A stretch of 64,000 nt of DNA from Calonectria ilicicola. Its lineage: Eukaryota; Ascomycota; Sordariomycetes; Hypocreales; Nectriaceae. The stretch lies in NCBI GenBank assembly GCA_020809705.1, contig CP085825.1:4464001-4528000 (forward strand), written 5' to 3'. A program made the translations under genes and the position numbers. Of this stretch, positions 12,617 through 23,680 are shown piece after piece. The notes beneath the pieces were generated by a model, which worked only from the letters and a program-made list of their open reading frames with translations, made no database searches and was not told where the DNA came from. Numbering within the stretch: the first letter of the stretch is position 1; every line of letters starts with the position of its first letter.

Positions 12617-13913
12617 TACGAATGTTTTGTTTTTGCGATGCATTTCTCATTTCTGTCATGATACCCCTGCGTATTCTGTTGTACACTCAGCAAGGTGCTC
12701 TATCAGTATTGGCCAAGGCAATGTCAAACGACAAAAAACCATGAAAAAAAAACACAATGACCCAAGGCATGTCGATAAAAGTTGAGGAGTTGTTAATTTT
12801 TTTTTTGGTTCGACTAAGCATGTCATGTTATTGATACACGGGTGTTTCTTGTTTTTATTTTTATTTCATCTTTATTTATTTAGTCTCTACGCACGACGGC
12901 GGAACAGGAGGAACTCCCTCACTGCGCTGGTCGAGAGGGATTGGGCGCTCTTTTAGGGGCAGGAAAAGGCTTGGAAAGTGAATATACAGGAATGCGGGAC
13001 GGGACTGGACTGGGTTCGGGTTGGGCTGGCAGTGTTTGTCGTTGGTATGCGCTCATGATTTACGAGAGATAAACAAGACTGGCCGATGGCCTGCAGTGAG
13101 ATATCCCAATTGTGTTTGTTTTGATTTCCCCTGCATTACATTACATGACCATTACATGACCCATGACCCGCTGCCGCTCCGTGTCTGTCTCTCTACCTTC
13201 TTATCTCAGTGCTTTGCCGACGGTGTAGAGAGGGTGTAACTGGTTCGGGGAAGCCTCGTGGCTGGAGCGGGCCGTTGAAGTTGCGACCGGTGCTCGTATC
13301 GCTGTGGCCTCTCGGCCGGCCATGCGCGCCGTCAAAACACATGCCGTTTCGGCTCTACATGCGAGAGGATCGGATGTTGGCGAGAAGGATTCTACATTCA
13401 GCACGGCGGTGGGGAACTGCACGCACGAGAGAGGAGCAGCGCCACGAAGAGAGAGGGGGGGGGACAATTGAAAATCACGCCAACGAGGGAACCTTGCGAA
13501 GGACGTCTTTTTTGAAGCTACGCTACGCTACACTACGCAGCAGCCGTGGTGGGCATCTGCCGGGATGTGCGCCGCCAGCTAGACGCTGAGTGCATCCGCC
13601 AGAGGACACATGACACGGCTGTTGGGTCCAACCAAGAGCCGAGCTTGTGGCCCTTTGAGCAATAGAGAGGAACCGCGGAGCAAAGGAGGGAGGGGAGGGA
13701 TGGATGGATGGATGAATGAAGGGGGGGGAGAGAGGGGAAGAAAAAAAAAGGTGTGGTGGTTATCTCTCCACTTCCATTACTACCGGCCTCTTCTCGACTT
13801 GCAGCATCAGAAGGAGTGACGTTGACCTCGCTGCTACGGTAACCAAGACGCGTTTCCTCGCCTAAAGTATTTTTTTCTTCTCTCTTTTCTCTCTTCTCTC
13901 TATGACTCTTCCA
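12617..13913. other. Intergenic region between two convergent regulator genes
   Basis: No gene is supported. Both neighbours end here, so the region should hold two 3' UTRs. It contains A-rich and T-rich stretches at about 12720-12890, which are plausible 3'-end formation sequences. A (GGAT)n run lies near 13697-13715, followed by G- and A-homopolymer runs near 13720-13750. Confidence 0.5.
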
Positions 13914-16156
13914 TCAGGTCCGGGAAGAGGCGGTCCAATCATGGTCGTCTGCGCTCCCAAAGCGTATGTAGTTGTCCACCGAGTTCTGCCATAGCATGTC
14001 AGTCAGTTCATCGTGTGGGGGAAAAAGGACCAAAAAGAACATGAATAAAGAAAGAAATAAAATAAAATAAAATACACATCTGTAACTTACCCAATCAAAT
14101 CCCTCTGTTGCCCCAAAGAAGCTCTCAATGGGCAGCATCTCGTCGAAGCTGCCGGGATAGTCGGCGATCTGCATCGGCGTCAGGTCGGGCGGAGCATAGG
14201 CGTCAGAGGCTATGCCAGGGCTGTCGCCAGCAACCAGAGTAGAGCCTTCGGAAAGGCTCGAGGCCGCGGCCGGAGGCGTCTCCACCCGGTTCAGTATGGC
14301 CGAGAGGACCTTGCATGCGTGGCGGGCATCCTTGGACTTGACGCTGCGGGCCTTCCAAATGCCGTGGGCCTGTTGGAGTACGTGTATGCGGTGCTTGCGG
14401 TCGCGGAGGCTGATTGGCGGGTGTGTAAGCATGCCATGCTACTCCTTCTTGGTGTCAATGGTTTAGCTTACCTGATATCCGTGGATTCGCTTAGATCAAG
14501 ACATATGATCATGGCGGCGACGAGGAAGTCGTGCAGCGTCAGACTGGACACCATGAACCGGTCATCGTACATCCTCCCGCCCGGTTGAATCTCTTGATCC
14601 AGTTCAATGTGCAAGTCGACCATTCGTAACGACGCCTTGCGGCAGATCTCACGAGAAGCGTTATACTTGGCTTCGTCCTTGTCAACACTTAGGAATGGTC
14701 GGTGCAGCACGCAGAGCGTCTTTCGATACATGAGCTCAAGGATTAGACGATGCATGACGGTGTAGCCCTCGTCCGCGAACGAGGTGCTCTGTATGGGGCG
14801 GATACGGTAGCACTGCGGGACATCGGCATAGTACTGTTCAAGCTCGGCGTTTAGGGCCATTGTCTTCTCGTATGGATGTGGCTCTACGGCTAGGACGTGC
14901 AGAATTACACGCCGGGTGAGACGGCAGAGGCGGGACTTGATGTACCATCCAAGGATGGGGGTTGCGTCCGTCGGGGCGCGTGAAGGAGGCAACTCCTTGA
15001 TTTCCTCATCAAAGTCGTCGTCGCTGAGGTTCCGAAGGTGCTCGACGTTGCACACGTCCTGGTAAATCATGGGCGGCATGCCCAGCTGGAACGAGAAGAG
15101 CAAATCGCACGACTGAACCATGAACCAGGTGCGCCGGCGCATCTCAGCCTCAAAGGGGGGGATGTTGGGAGAGACTTTGTTGGCGTCGAGATGATAACCC
15201 CTGCGCTGGGCAAGGCGGACCGCAAGCCCGTAAAAGGACCAAATGGTGGAATCTGAATCCTGCTTCTGGACATTGCGAGCGTGAGCAAACATCATGACGG
15301 CCTCGACGGAGAAGGCCTTGGCCGTAAGGTACTCCCCAGCTACGAGGCACTGGGCAGAGCGAATCATGTAGTATCTGGGTTCCGGTATGTGAAGCTGTCT
15401 AGGTTTCATGGTGCCCTTGACCTTTGCAATCATGGCGCCGATACTAAATATAGAAAACATGATGCTCAGCCAAGTGAAGCTGGTTGAAGAAGGGCTTGCC
15501 CAAAACGACTCGTACCGACGCCGGAAGTGATGGACATGAATAAAAGGCACAGCGAGAAACTTGGCGTTGAAGTAGGTTTGGACGAGCTTGTCAGCATCAG
15601 GGCGTGGCGGAAGACTGTTCATAACCTCCTTCATGGTGATCGGTGCCACTTCGCCGAGGAATATGTCCGGAGCTGGCAGTTTCTCGGGCTCTGGTTCTTC
15701 AGGAGGAGGTAAGTCGTCCTCCTCATTGAGGACGTTTTGGATATCATGAATGCTCTCAACCAGTGCTGCCCAGGACGTCTCGCCGTGGTACTTGGCTTTT
15801 GTCCCATCTCCCAAGCCTGCAGGCACAATAGGATCCCCGCTAGGTCCAGGCATAGACATGTCCGTCTCGCTGCTCGCAGCTTTATAGCCTGCTGCCGCAA
15901 GGTCCTTGACCATTTTCTCGAGCTTGGCCAATCTTGTCTGGACCTCGACTCGCCCGGAAGCGACCGACGATCCAAAGCGACAAGAAGCACCATCGCCGCG
16001 CTTCTCGCAGGTGCCACAAGGCTTCTGGCGGTCACACTTGCTCTTTCGACGCTGGCATGCCGTACACGACACAGGCTGGCGATTGCGTTTCACTCGATGT
16101 GTATCGGCCGCCCGAAAGACGGAAGTGAAGGCCGCGAGGTCCGGTTCGGGAGCCAT
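13914..16156 (-). CDS. Zn2Cys6 fungal-type transcription factor
   Basis: On the minus strand the exons are 16156-14472, 14409-14091 and 13985-13914, giving 691 residues. The binuclear cluster is C31, C34, C41, C47, C50 and C59 (spacing 2-6-5-2-8), preceded by a basic KRNRQP stretch. A short leucine/valine-rich heptad segment near 68-90 fits a dimerisation coiled coil. The region from about 190 to 560 has the helical character of the fungal transcription factor middle homology region (PF04082-like), with motifs such as RRRTWFMVQSCDL. Intron 2 is 105 bp, a multiple of three without a stop in frame. Its GTAAGT donor and GGCAG acceptor are good, and removing it joins DW to NSVDNYIRFGS, a natural helix. 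This is probably a nuclear DNA-binding regulator; its target pathway cannot be told from the sequence. Confidence 0.9.
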
Positions 16157-17083
16157 GTTGAAAAAATGACGGAGTTATAATTGCCAAATCAGGAAATCAG
16201 CCATCAACACCCTCAAGAAAGCAAAGACGCCAGCAAAAGATAAGAACAAGCGTGGAACAATAGGGAGAGGAATTGATATATGAGCTATAGCCCAAAGTGG
16301 AGGAGATCCAGCCCCAGATTCCCGGGTCAAAAGGTTGGTGGAAAGAAGAATAAGAACTAGGTGCGGCTTGTGTTGGGAATGTGCGGGCTGGCAAGGCCTC
16401 GTCTTAAAATGCCCAAATCTCTAGCCTGGGAGGAAGTGCATGGATCTCTTGAGAGCAGCTGAACGACAATAGAGGACCTAGACCTGGCTTGAATCGTCCA
16501 ATAAGGGCTGAACTCTGTTTTCGATTGGTCATCCGGAGATCGCCACTTGTTTCCTTAGTGTCATTAGCGTCGAGTTCCTGATCACAGCCTGAGCCCATGA
16601 AGGTACAAATGCAAGAAGAAAAGGATGAAGAAGAACAAGGAGGCGAAAGGGGAGGTGTCTGGTCTGCAGTGACCCGAGCACTTTTCTCTGCTTGTACTAT
16701 TGTCAAAACGGGTGTCGACAGAGAGCGGGGGCGGAGGGCGGAGGCATTATAACCGACTTCATTGTTTGTCAAGTTGCCACCAAAATAGAGTGCGCGCCCT
16801 CACTTTGCTTCTTCGAGGCGCCGGGTCCCATATTCCCGGAGCTGGCCAAGCCACACCTTTATCCCTACATTACAGGTCCTTGGCAGCCTGTGCAGTCACT
16901 GTGTGAAACCTGCCGTCAAGCGTAATTGCCTCTCGAGTTAGCGAGGGCTTGTTGCGTCTACCATACTGTACAGGGTCGTGTCGTGAGATTTGGGAGGATG
17001 TGATGATGCAGTGTGATGTAAATATGCAGGCGCCATCCTTGGCGCACCAGCCAGATTGAGCTTCCTTATTCCCCTTTTTGACT
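16157..17083. other. Upstream region of the Zn2Cys6 regulator and 3' flank of the PPR gene
   Basis: No coding signal is seen. The region carries the promoter and leader of the minus-strand regulator starting at 16156. It also carries the 3' flank of the minus-strand PPR gene ending at 17084. Confidence 0.5.
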
Positions 17084-19603
17084 TCACATGCTCTCCAACG
17101 AGTGATGCTGCTCCAGCCGCTTCTTGTTGGCGTCAATAATCTTCTCCATCGTCTGCAGCGCCCGCGTCTGGTCCTTCAGCCGAGCAAAGGCTCGATACGT
17201 GTAGCCGTCGGGCTGGAATCCTGCCGCCTCCAGATCCTGGAGCGTGCCCACCGTCTGGGTCATGTTCTGCATCGCGGCGTATCCCTTTACCAGTGTGTTC
17301 CATGTTACGATATTTGGCTCTAAGTTATGCTCGCGCATCACTTGCAGAACCTGCTCAGCCAGCATCTTCTGGCCCCGCACCATTAGCCCATGGATCAAGA
17401 TGCTAAAGGTAAACAGGCTGGGGGCGGGGTGCACAGGGGGGACTTCAATGTTTGCTTGATCATCCTTGTCTGTCTCATTTGCTTTTGCCTTAAGCGAGTC
17501 TCGCAACATGTCGCCAAACACTTGCAAAGCCGGTCGCAGCAATGATCGCTGTTCCAGCATAGACAGGATCAAAGTGTCGTGCAAAACACTCCCTTGATCC
17601 TTGACTAGCTCGACAGCCCAGTTCTTTTCCGCATTTTGCTCCTCCAACCTCGTCTTGAAAAACGAGTAGAATGACATGATATCATAAGGCGAGCTAAGAC
17701 TCTTCACGTATGCACGTAACATGATAGCCAACGTCGCCGAGTTCGGTGTCTGCTTGGGGCCGTCACCCGGCTCGAAAAATTCCTTTGCGACAGGCAGAAT
17801 GGTGTGCTTGAATTCCCATTCTCTGTTAGGACCCAATCTGAATTTTTCTGGGCCATCTTCGCCGCCATGTCCCAAGATAAGCGGCAAGATATCTGGAACA
17901 AGCCACTGCAAGGGTTCTAGATCAAATTTCTTTGCATAAATATCCAACATTGGCGTGAATAGCGGTAATGCCCAAGGGGCGGGGTATTTCTTCTCGCGGC
18001 ACTCCATCTCCGCAAAGTAGAAGATGGAATGAAGTGTGTTGTTTAGAACATCGACATAGGGCGCCTTGGCTGCCTTTGCAACATCGAGTGCCTGACGCAC
18101 GTTGGATGCTTTGAGGCTATGCTTGGCGCCCCTGAAAACTGTCGTGTAACAGTGTACATCAAGATCTGCCCCATTCTCTGCAAGCAGCAGAGGGAGTCGG
18201 ATAGCTTCTGCAATATCGCCTTGACGGCACAGGGAGTCAACAAGAGCCGTGAAGCTAATTAAATTGGGTGAATATCCTTTTTCAATGAAAAATTCCATTG
18301 CTCGCTGAGGCGAGAACGAGACCTCATCGGCCTTAGACCAGCTTTCTGTCACATCTTTCGAATGCAGGAGCGTTGTGATAACGCTAGCAATACTAGGACG
18401 GTTGAGATTGGTTCCATCTTCTGCAATATTTCGTAGAATGCCATAGGCAATTTCCTTGTGCGGATAGCTCTTTGCCAAAGTGCTAGCATATTGTAGCAGG
18501 GTATTCCAGTGGAGTTTGATGTCAGCCTGACGCAGGATCTGGTATATTTCCGCCGCTTGTTCTGCTGGTAGCTTCTTGGCCATTAATCCAAGAGTGTGCT
18601 GACGCCATGGAACATGCTTTGGGGGCAAGTCGACGATTATTTTAGTCAACAGCTCCACGATCTCATCGGCTTTAGAAGCTCGGTCTCGGGCGCTGTTGAT
18701 GTACTCAAGTTGCATGGTTTTCATGTAGTAGAATAGAGCATCAGATATCGCATAACCTGGAGGTAAGGGATCTAGGGTGGCCTCCAAAACTTGGACAGTC
18801 TTGAGAGGGCGATTGTGAAGCGTGGATAACATGACTGTTGGCCACATTTCTTTCCGGGCTTCAGGACTTAGTTCTTCCCATGCCTTTTTGATACTCGAAG
18901 TATCTTCGTGCTTATAAAAAAGCTCGCCATCATTGCGCCAGGGCCAGGATTCGGGGTTCCCCGGGTTCATGACATTATATAGCTTCCGCTTCCAAGCAGT
19001 AAACAGTCGTCTTGCTGGCAGTCGGTCCTCAGCTGTGTACTGATGTCGAATATATCCCCATTGCTGGTAATCTATTATTTGATCTTGCCACGTTCTCTTT
19101 GAATTGCCATTCCCCTTGGAGAGGCTATTGTGCCGCCATGGCGTCTTGGACTGGGGAGCTCGCCCTTTTCGCACACTGCTCGACCTTTTCTTTTTCACTG
19201 GTTGATGGGCGCCATCTCGCTTCTTTATTTCATTTGCAGCACCTAGCTCCGCCTCAACGGTCAGAAGTGTCCTCATATGCTTATGGTGTTCTCTGGAGCC
19301 AAAGTCTAGATGTGCATTGGGAGTTCTCGACCATGCATCTGCGGGGCGCAATTGAGCATTTTCTTCAATCTGTGCATCGTTTTTATTTGTCTGCGGCTGT
19401 GATCCGGCATGATATCCTCTCGCAGCGACCGATCGAAATTGTGTGTAGTTTTGTCGCAAGGTAAAAAAGGTCGCTCGTTTTACGCATGGGGGATTCGCCA
19501 AAGATCCGAGCCGCATGCAGCATGCACGGTATGTGTGAGCTGCTGGCATTTCTACCCAGTCGGTGCCGGCTCGAGGCCAGCCGTGAGCATAATTATAGCG
19601 CAA
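17084..19603 (-). CDS. Mitochondrial pentatricopeptide-repeat (PPR) protein
   Basis: A single uninterrupted ORF of 839 residues. The C-terminal half shows PPR-like units, for example FTFSILIHGLMVRGQKMLAE followed by VTWNTLVKGYAAMQ near 735-790, and TYRAFARLKDQTRALQ. Similar helical pairs occur earlier, as in SPNLISFTALVDSLCRQGD. The N-terminus is rich in Arg, Ala, Ser and aromatic residues with few acids (CVKRATFFTLRQNY, RSVAARGYHAG), a likely mitochondrial presequence. In fungi such proteins bind organellar RNA and support its stability, processing or translation. Three in-frame starts are possible: 19603, 19549 and 19516. The last one, MRLGSLAN, gives the most typical presequence. The gene is divergent from cwf18, so the two share a short promoter region. 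Confidence 0.88.
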   Translation of the reverse strand: MRYNYAHGWPRAGTDWVEMPAAHTYRACCMRLGSLANPPCVKRATFFTLRQNYTQFRSVAARGYHAGSQPQTNKNDAQIEENAQLRPADAWSRTPNAHLDFGSREHHKHMRTLLTVEAELGAANEIKKRDGAHQPVKKKRSSSVRKGRAPQSKTPWRHNSLSKGNGNSKRTWQDQIIDYQQWGYIRHQYTAEDRLPARRLFTAWKRKLYNVMNPGNPESWPWRNDGELFYKHEDTSSIKKAWEELSPEARKEMWPTVMLSTLHNRPLKTVQVLEATLDPLPPGYAISDALFYYMKTMQLEYINSARDRASKADEIVELLTKIIVDLPPKHVPWRQHTLGLMAKKLPAEQAAEIYQILRQADIKLHWNTLLQYASTLAKSYPHKEIAYGILRNIAEDGTNLNRPSIASVITTLLHSKDVTESWSKADEVSFSPQRAMEFFIEKGYSPNLISFTALVDSLCRQGDIAEAIRLPLLLAENGADLDVHCYTTVFRGAKHSLKASNVRQALDVAKAAKAPYVDVLNNTLHSIFYFAEMECREKKYPAPWALPLFTPMLDIYAKKFDLEPLQWLVPDILPLILGHGGEDGPEKFRLGPNREWEFKHTILPVAKEFFEPGDGPKQTPNSATLAIMLRAYVKSLSSPYDIMSFYSFFKTRLEEQNAEKNWAVELVKDQGSVLHDTLILSMLEQRSLLRPALQVFGDMLRDSLKAKANETDKDDQANIEVPPVHPAPSLFTFSILIHGLMVRGQKMLAEQVLQVMREHNLEPNIVTWNTLVKGYAAMQNMTQTVGTLQDLEAAGFQPDGYTYRAFARLKDQTRALQTMEKIIDANKKRLEQHHSLESM

Positions 19604-19930
19604 TCGAGTCGGTGTCGAGAGGTTGCGGCATCGAGATCGATGATCGAAAACCGGCCGCCGCAGGTCGCCTGGGAAGTTTTTCCGAAATCGTTGATGGCAG
19701 AGGCAGCTCCCACTATTCTAGCAGGGGCTGCGTTAGTCCGGGGTGTTGCTAGCGGGTGCTCGACCCTACTCCGTCTGCTAGGATCCAACCGCCTTAGGCC
19801 TTCGATTACCATCAACTCCGGTTTGCACCCCACCAAAACTTCTAGCAACAACAACCAACCTCAAAGATCTTGGCCAGAAGCAAATTTGACGGTCAATTCG
19901 CGGGCTCCTGCGACCTCAGTACCGCCCAAA
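19604..19930. other. Divergent promoter region, PPR gene / cwf18
   Basis: A 327-bp spacer between two divergently transcribed starts. The cwf18 reading frame happens to stay open through it on the + strand, but the sequence lacks family features there. No additional gene is seen. Confidence 0.5.
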
Positions 19931-20554
19931 ATGTCATCTTCTCAGAGCACCCTCAGCGCCGCCGCGGACGACCGAAAAGCGCGGCTCGCGAAGCTAAAGA
20001 ACCTGAAGCGAAAGCTGCCTGGCGATGAAATCGTCGCGCCCGAGTCAGACCGATCCGCGTCGCCTCCCGCAGAACCCGACGTCTCCAGGTTACATGTATC
20101 CGGCCGCAACTATGATCACGAGACACGAGGCCCAAAGCTCGGCTTCGAGGCTCCCCCGACACTAGGCCTTGAGAAACCGACGCTCGAGGAACAAGCAGCA
20201 GAGGTAGAAGCTGAGGTCAAGAAACAAGCCGCCGAAGAGGCGCAAGACGAAAAGGGCATTGACCTGTTCAAACTGCAACCCAAGAAGCCAAATTGGGATC
20301 TGAAGAGGGAGCTGGACAAGAAGATGGAGGTCCTAAACATGCGTACCGACAATGCGATTGCACGACTGGTTCGAGATCGTATCACTGGCGCGCAGAAGGC
20401 AGCCTTGAAATCCAACCCGACCGAAGACGGCCAGATTGATGGAGATGCTACAGGAATGGATGGCGTAGCACTGGTGGAAGGACTAAGGGTCAGAGAGAGG
20501 GAGGAGGAAGAGGAGGAGCGGCGAGAGCGTGAAGAGGAGGCACTGGATGCTTGA
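19931..20554 (+). CDS. cwf18: mRNA splicing factor Cwf18 (CCDC12 family)
   Basis: A single exon encodes 207 residues. The start MSSSQSTLSAAAD, followed by RKARLAKLKNLKRKLP, is the usual beginning of Cwf18/CCDC12 proteins. The family core follows: IDLFKLQPKKPNWDLKRELD near 113-132, then KKMEVLNMRTDNAIARLVRD. An acidic/Arg-rich tail (REREEEEEERRE) closes the protein. Cwf18 belongs to the NineTeen/Cdc5-associated part of the spliceosome and acts in the nucleus. The frame is open upstream to 19409, but the ATG at 19931 matches the family start. It is convergent with the zinc-knuckle/RS gene, 98 bp apart, so the two transcripts may overlap at their 3' ends. Confidence 0.93.
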   Translation: MSSSQSTLSAAADDRKARLAKLKNLKRKLPGDEIVAPESDRSASPPAEPDVSRLHVSGRNYDHETRGPKLGFEAPPTLGLEKPTLEEQAAEVEAEVKKQAAEEAQDEKGIDLFKLQPKKPNWDLKRELDKKMEVLNMRTDNAIARLVRDRITGAQKAALKSNPTEDGQIDGDATGMDGVALVEGLRVREREEEEEERREREEEALDA

Positions 20555-20652
20555 GTAAACATGTACGTTGGGTTTTTTATTCTTGTTTCAGCGGATTCGG
20601 GTTCTGGCGCCTTGTGCCCCATGGTTGATAATAACACTACATTGATACCCAA

Positions 20653-21703
20653 CTATTTCCCTCCCGAATTCATGGCCTTGGTCATCGCTAATCGACGACT
20701 GAAAGGGCTGAGACTTCGTTCCCTGTCGTGCTCCTGCTGCGGCGGACCTCTGAAGGGTCTGTTGTTTCCATCATCTCGTCCACGGGGGCCTTGACCTCGA
20801 CCTCGACCTCGCCTAGCGTTGCGATGGTCTGGTCCGCGATGCCGTCTTTCCCTGTTCTCTAGTGACCTGGAGTGGCGCGGTTGCTGGCGTGGACCATCAA
20901 ATGAATCCCTGGACGCAATTGACTCCCGTCGTGGTCGCCTAGGAGGCGCATCGTCATCCTCTGGGTACCGAGGCGCAGCATCTCGAGTACGATACTGCCT
21001 CTGGTTATCATGGGCATCAGGAGAGCGACTGTCGCGTGACACTGAACGCCGGCGCCGATGTTGAGGTTCTGGGCTCCGGCTGCGACTGCGGCTACGACTA
21101 GGGCTCCTACTATAGCCTCGTTCATTCCCTCGGAATTCACCTTCTTCCTCATCTGAATGGACACTCCGCCGTCGCTGAAGAGGCGGTGATCTGGTCCGTG
21201 TTCTAGGTGGAGATGGGGATCGCGAGGCCCTAGTTGAGATAGTTGAGACAGAATGAGATGACACGGATCTTTGACGCTTCGATGAAGAAGCAATCAGCTC
21301 ATCATCGCGTTCCTCGCGTTCCCTTTTCCGAGCCCTCTCAGCCTCAGCCTTGGCAAGCTCTTCATCAGCGACACCCTTCCTACATAACTAGTCAGTAAGT
21401 GTCACCTGGTGAAAATTCAAGATGTCATACTTCTTTTCTAGCGGCTTGAGAGAATCATTTGTCAGTTTGGGCATCAGCTTGGGGTTTCGGAGTTGCTGAG
21501 ATCGTGATGGCCGAGAAACATATGGACGATCCTGAGTCGTCTCCTTACATTCGTAGGAATAGTGGCGTTCTAAGGGTGTCAGAATGCAGAGTAGGAATAC
21601 ATGTCACAGTGATAGACTTATCTCTCTTCAAGCACTTTTGGCATTGGACATTGGTGGGCGTGGAGCGAGACGGCCCTCCTCGGCCTCTGTAAGTAAACGA
21701 CAT
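20653..21703 (-). CDS. CCHC zinc-knuckle protein with an RS-rich tail (ZCCHC10-like)
   Basis: The best minus-strand model is 21703-21622, 21569-21431 and 21379-20653, giving 315 residues. It starts MSFTYRGRGG and carries a zinc knuckle at C21, C24, H30 and C35 (CQKCLKR, then HYSYECK). PYVSRPSRSQQL and KKGVADEELAKAEAERARKR follow, as in fungal ZCCHC10-like proteins. The C-terminal 200 residues are an Arg/Ser-rich splicing-type domain with RGRGRGQGPRGR. Intron 2 (21430-21380) is ordinary GT-AG. Intron 1 is odd: the only arrangement that keeps the frame and the knuckle spacing uses ATAAGT at 21621 as donor (AT-AG, 21621-21570). The nearby GT donor at 21617 would put the second exon out of frame and reach a stop quickly. 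A likely nuclear splicing-associated protein; its precise role is unknown. Confidence 0.82.
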
Positions 21704-23680
21704 TGCCGTGAGGGAGGATTGCAATGCCACCGAGATGCAGGAGCTGGTGGTCAGGGGTCGCTTTGCAGGGCGGGCGAAAATAAAGTGCCTGCCTGTCACG
21801 GACTTAGCGGCAGAGGGTGTGACGTGGGCAGCTCTAACGTGCCGTTTCGTATGTATTGACGGGCGAGCCCTGCAGGATGTGCTGTTTGATTGAAACTGTC
21901 ATCCGCATCCGAATACAGCAATAAGATGAAGTAGGCACGGGCGCGATTGGTCACGTGGGTGGGCAACGCGGTCGATGACCCTGTGTAACTACAGCTTGCA
22001 TCCTAGTCTCGCAAACCAAGACAGCTTAAGGAAAAAAGCACGATTGCCGAGGCAAAGTGAGAGAACAGGAGAAATTACGCAGTAGCCCAATATGCAATAG
22101 AAATTAGGCTGGGCAGCGAACTAGGGATCGTGGCAAATGCACGACTACCACATGCGTGATGAATCAAATCCTACATTAAGGTGCTTTGGCGTGCTTTGGC
22201 ACAGCAGGTACCCGACATCCTACCCTGGATTCAATCGTCGTCGATCCCTCCCGGGTATGGTCCAATTGAGTTGGCGTGCCTCTGTCAGGCGGGAAAAAAA
22301 AAATTGGCCGCCGTTGGGTTCGGGGAAAAAAAAAAAAGCGGCAAGATGAAAGGAGGCGGCAACATCGTTCTTAGCTAATCGCACTCGCCACACAGTCTGC
22401 TGAGTGTGTCTTGGGCTAGAGGCGGTGGGAGGAGGAGGCGGTGGAAAGAGGCTGATGGACCTGGAGGCACTAGACCATTTGGAGATCAGCTGGTTCAACA
22501 CGGGTTGTGAAGCAACCGCTGACTGAACGAACAGCGGGTGATTAAACGCTGACCTAAGTTACTGACTTTGCCTCCTGGCCAGGGCTGAACTACACGTCCG
22601 GCCTCGACAACGACACATTGACAGGAGGCGCATTGTCGTCGTCGTCGGCGTCACCCACGTTTCTGTGATATAAATTGGCCTGTCAGTTGTCTTGCATCTG
22701 GGCTTGAATTGCGAGAGCAACAGCCCCTCTTCCCCTTTGCGCTGCACCCCCCTGGTCCTTTGTGTGGTCTTGTCTCTCCAGCGCAGTGCGTTGGCCAGCC
22801 CCTCCCTCTCCCTCTCCTCACTCGCTCGCTGGAGACGAACAGAAGACACACACACAACCTAATCCGACGAGGAGAGAGCCTTTTGGTCAAAGGTACCTCA
22901 CCTAACACCTAACCGTCGGCGGCCCGCCTCCCATCCATCCCACTGTAAGTTCTCCGTCTGCTATTCCTGTCCCTGTCCTATCCCGTTCCCCGGGCATGGC
23001 CCATGCCATACTTTTCCTTTCCGCACCCCCCTCCACCGACCTTCGTCCACCACGACCAAGCCCAGCCCTTGTGACGACCTCGTCGCCCGCGCTCCCCTCC
23101 AATCCTCCGTCATCGCCTTGTCCTCCTCGTGCGCCTTCCCCTCACTGTTGCTCGCTGCCTTGCCGTCCCGTCCGTCTTTCGTTTGCGCATAATTTGACGC
23201 CCGCCGTCGCCCGTCCGTCCGTCTTCTGACCTGTTAAAGTCACAGGGCAGCCTGCCGGTCCCTCGCCCGTCGACCCTGACCCCCCCAATATTCTCCCGTC
23301 TCCCGTTTCTACAGCCGGGTCCAGAAGTAAACGACGTCCGCTGGAGCCTCAAAACCAAACGAAACACACCCACCGCGTTGCAGATTCGCCCCGTTTGCCG
23401 GAGAACGATGCCCTTCCCGCCACGACGATGAACACCGGTTCTCCGTTCTCTTTCTGCTGGTCCGCTTCGCTCGATTCTGCTTCTTGATTTCCGGTCTTGT
23501 CTTCGCCAGTTCTGCCGCCTTGTCGTCACCGCTGCAGCCCTAGACGCAGCCGCAGCCGCAGCCGCAGCTGCAGCTTTCATCACCTTTGGCCGTCGACAGC
23601 CCTGTTCTCTCATTGTCTGGATACTCGGCCTCCTATCAACTTTCTGTTTGGTTGGCTCTTCAACCCACCTGCTGTCTATC
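21704..23680. other. Divergent intergenic region with a long leader of the R3H gene
   Basis: The region lies between two divergent starts and no gene is supported. From about 22700 the + strand is pyrimidine-rich and probably forms the promoter and 5' UTR of the R3H gene. A consensus-like donor GTAAGT at 22944 could start a 5'-UTR intron; I could not fix its acceptor. Poly-A runs lie near 22294 and 22325. A (GCAGCC)n run lies near 23541-23577. Confidence 0.45.

Noticed and set aside
13690..13760. GGAT/G/A-rich stretch as a possible coding or regulatory element
   Set aside because: Simple-sequence DNA without further structure.
19409..19930. Upstream extension of the Cwf18 frame
   Set aside because: The family starts at the ATG at 19931; the extension overlaps the divergent promoter and the PPR gene start.
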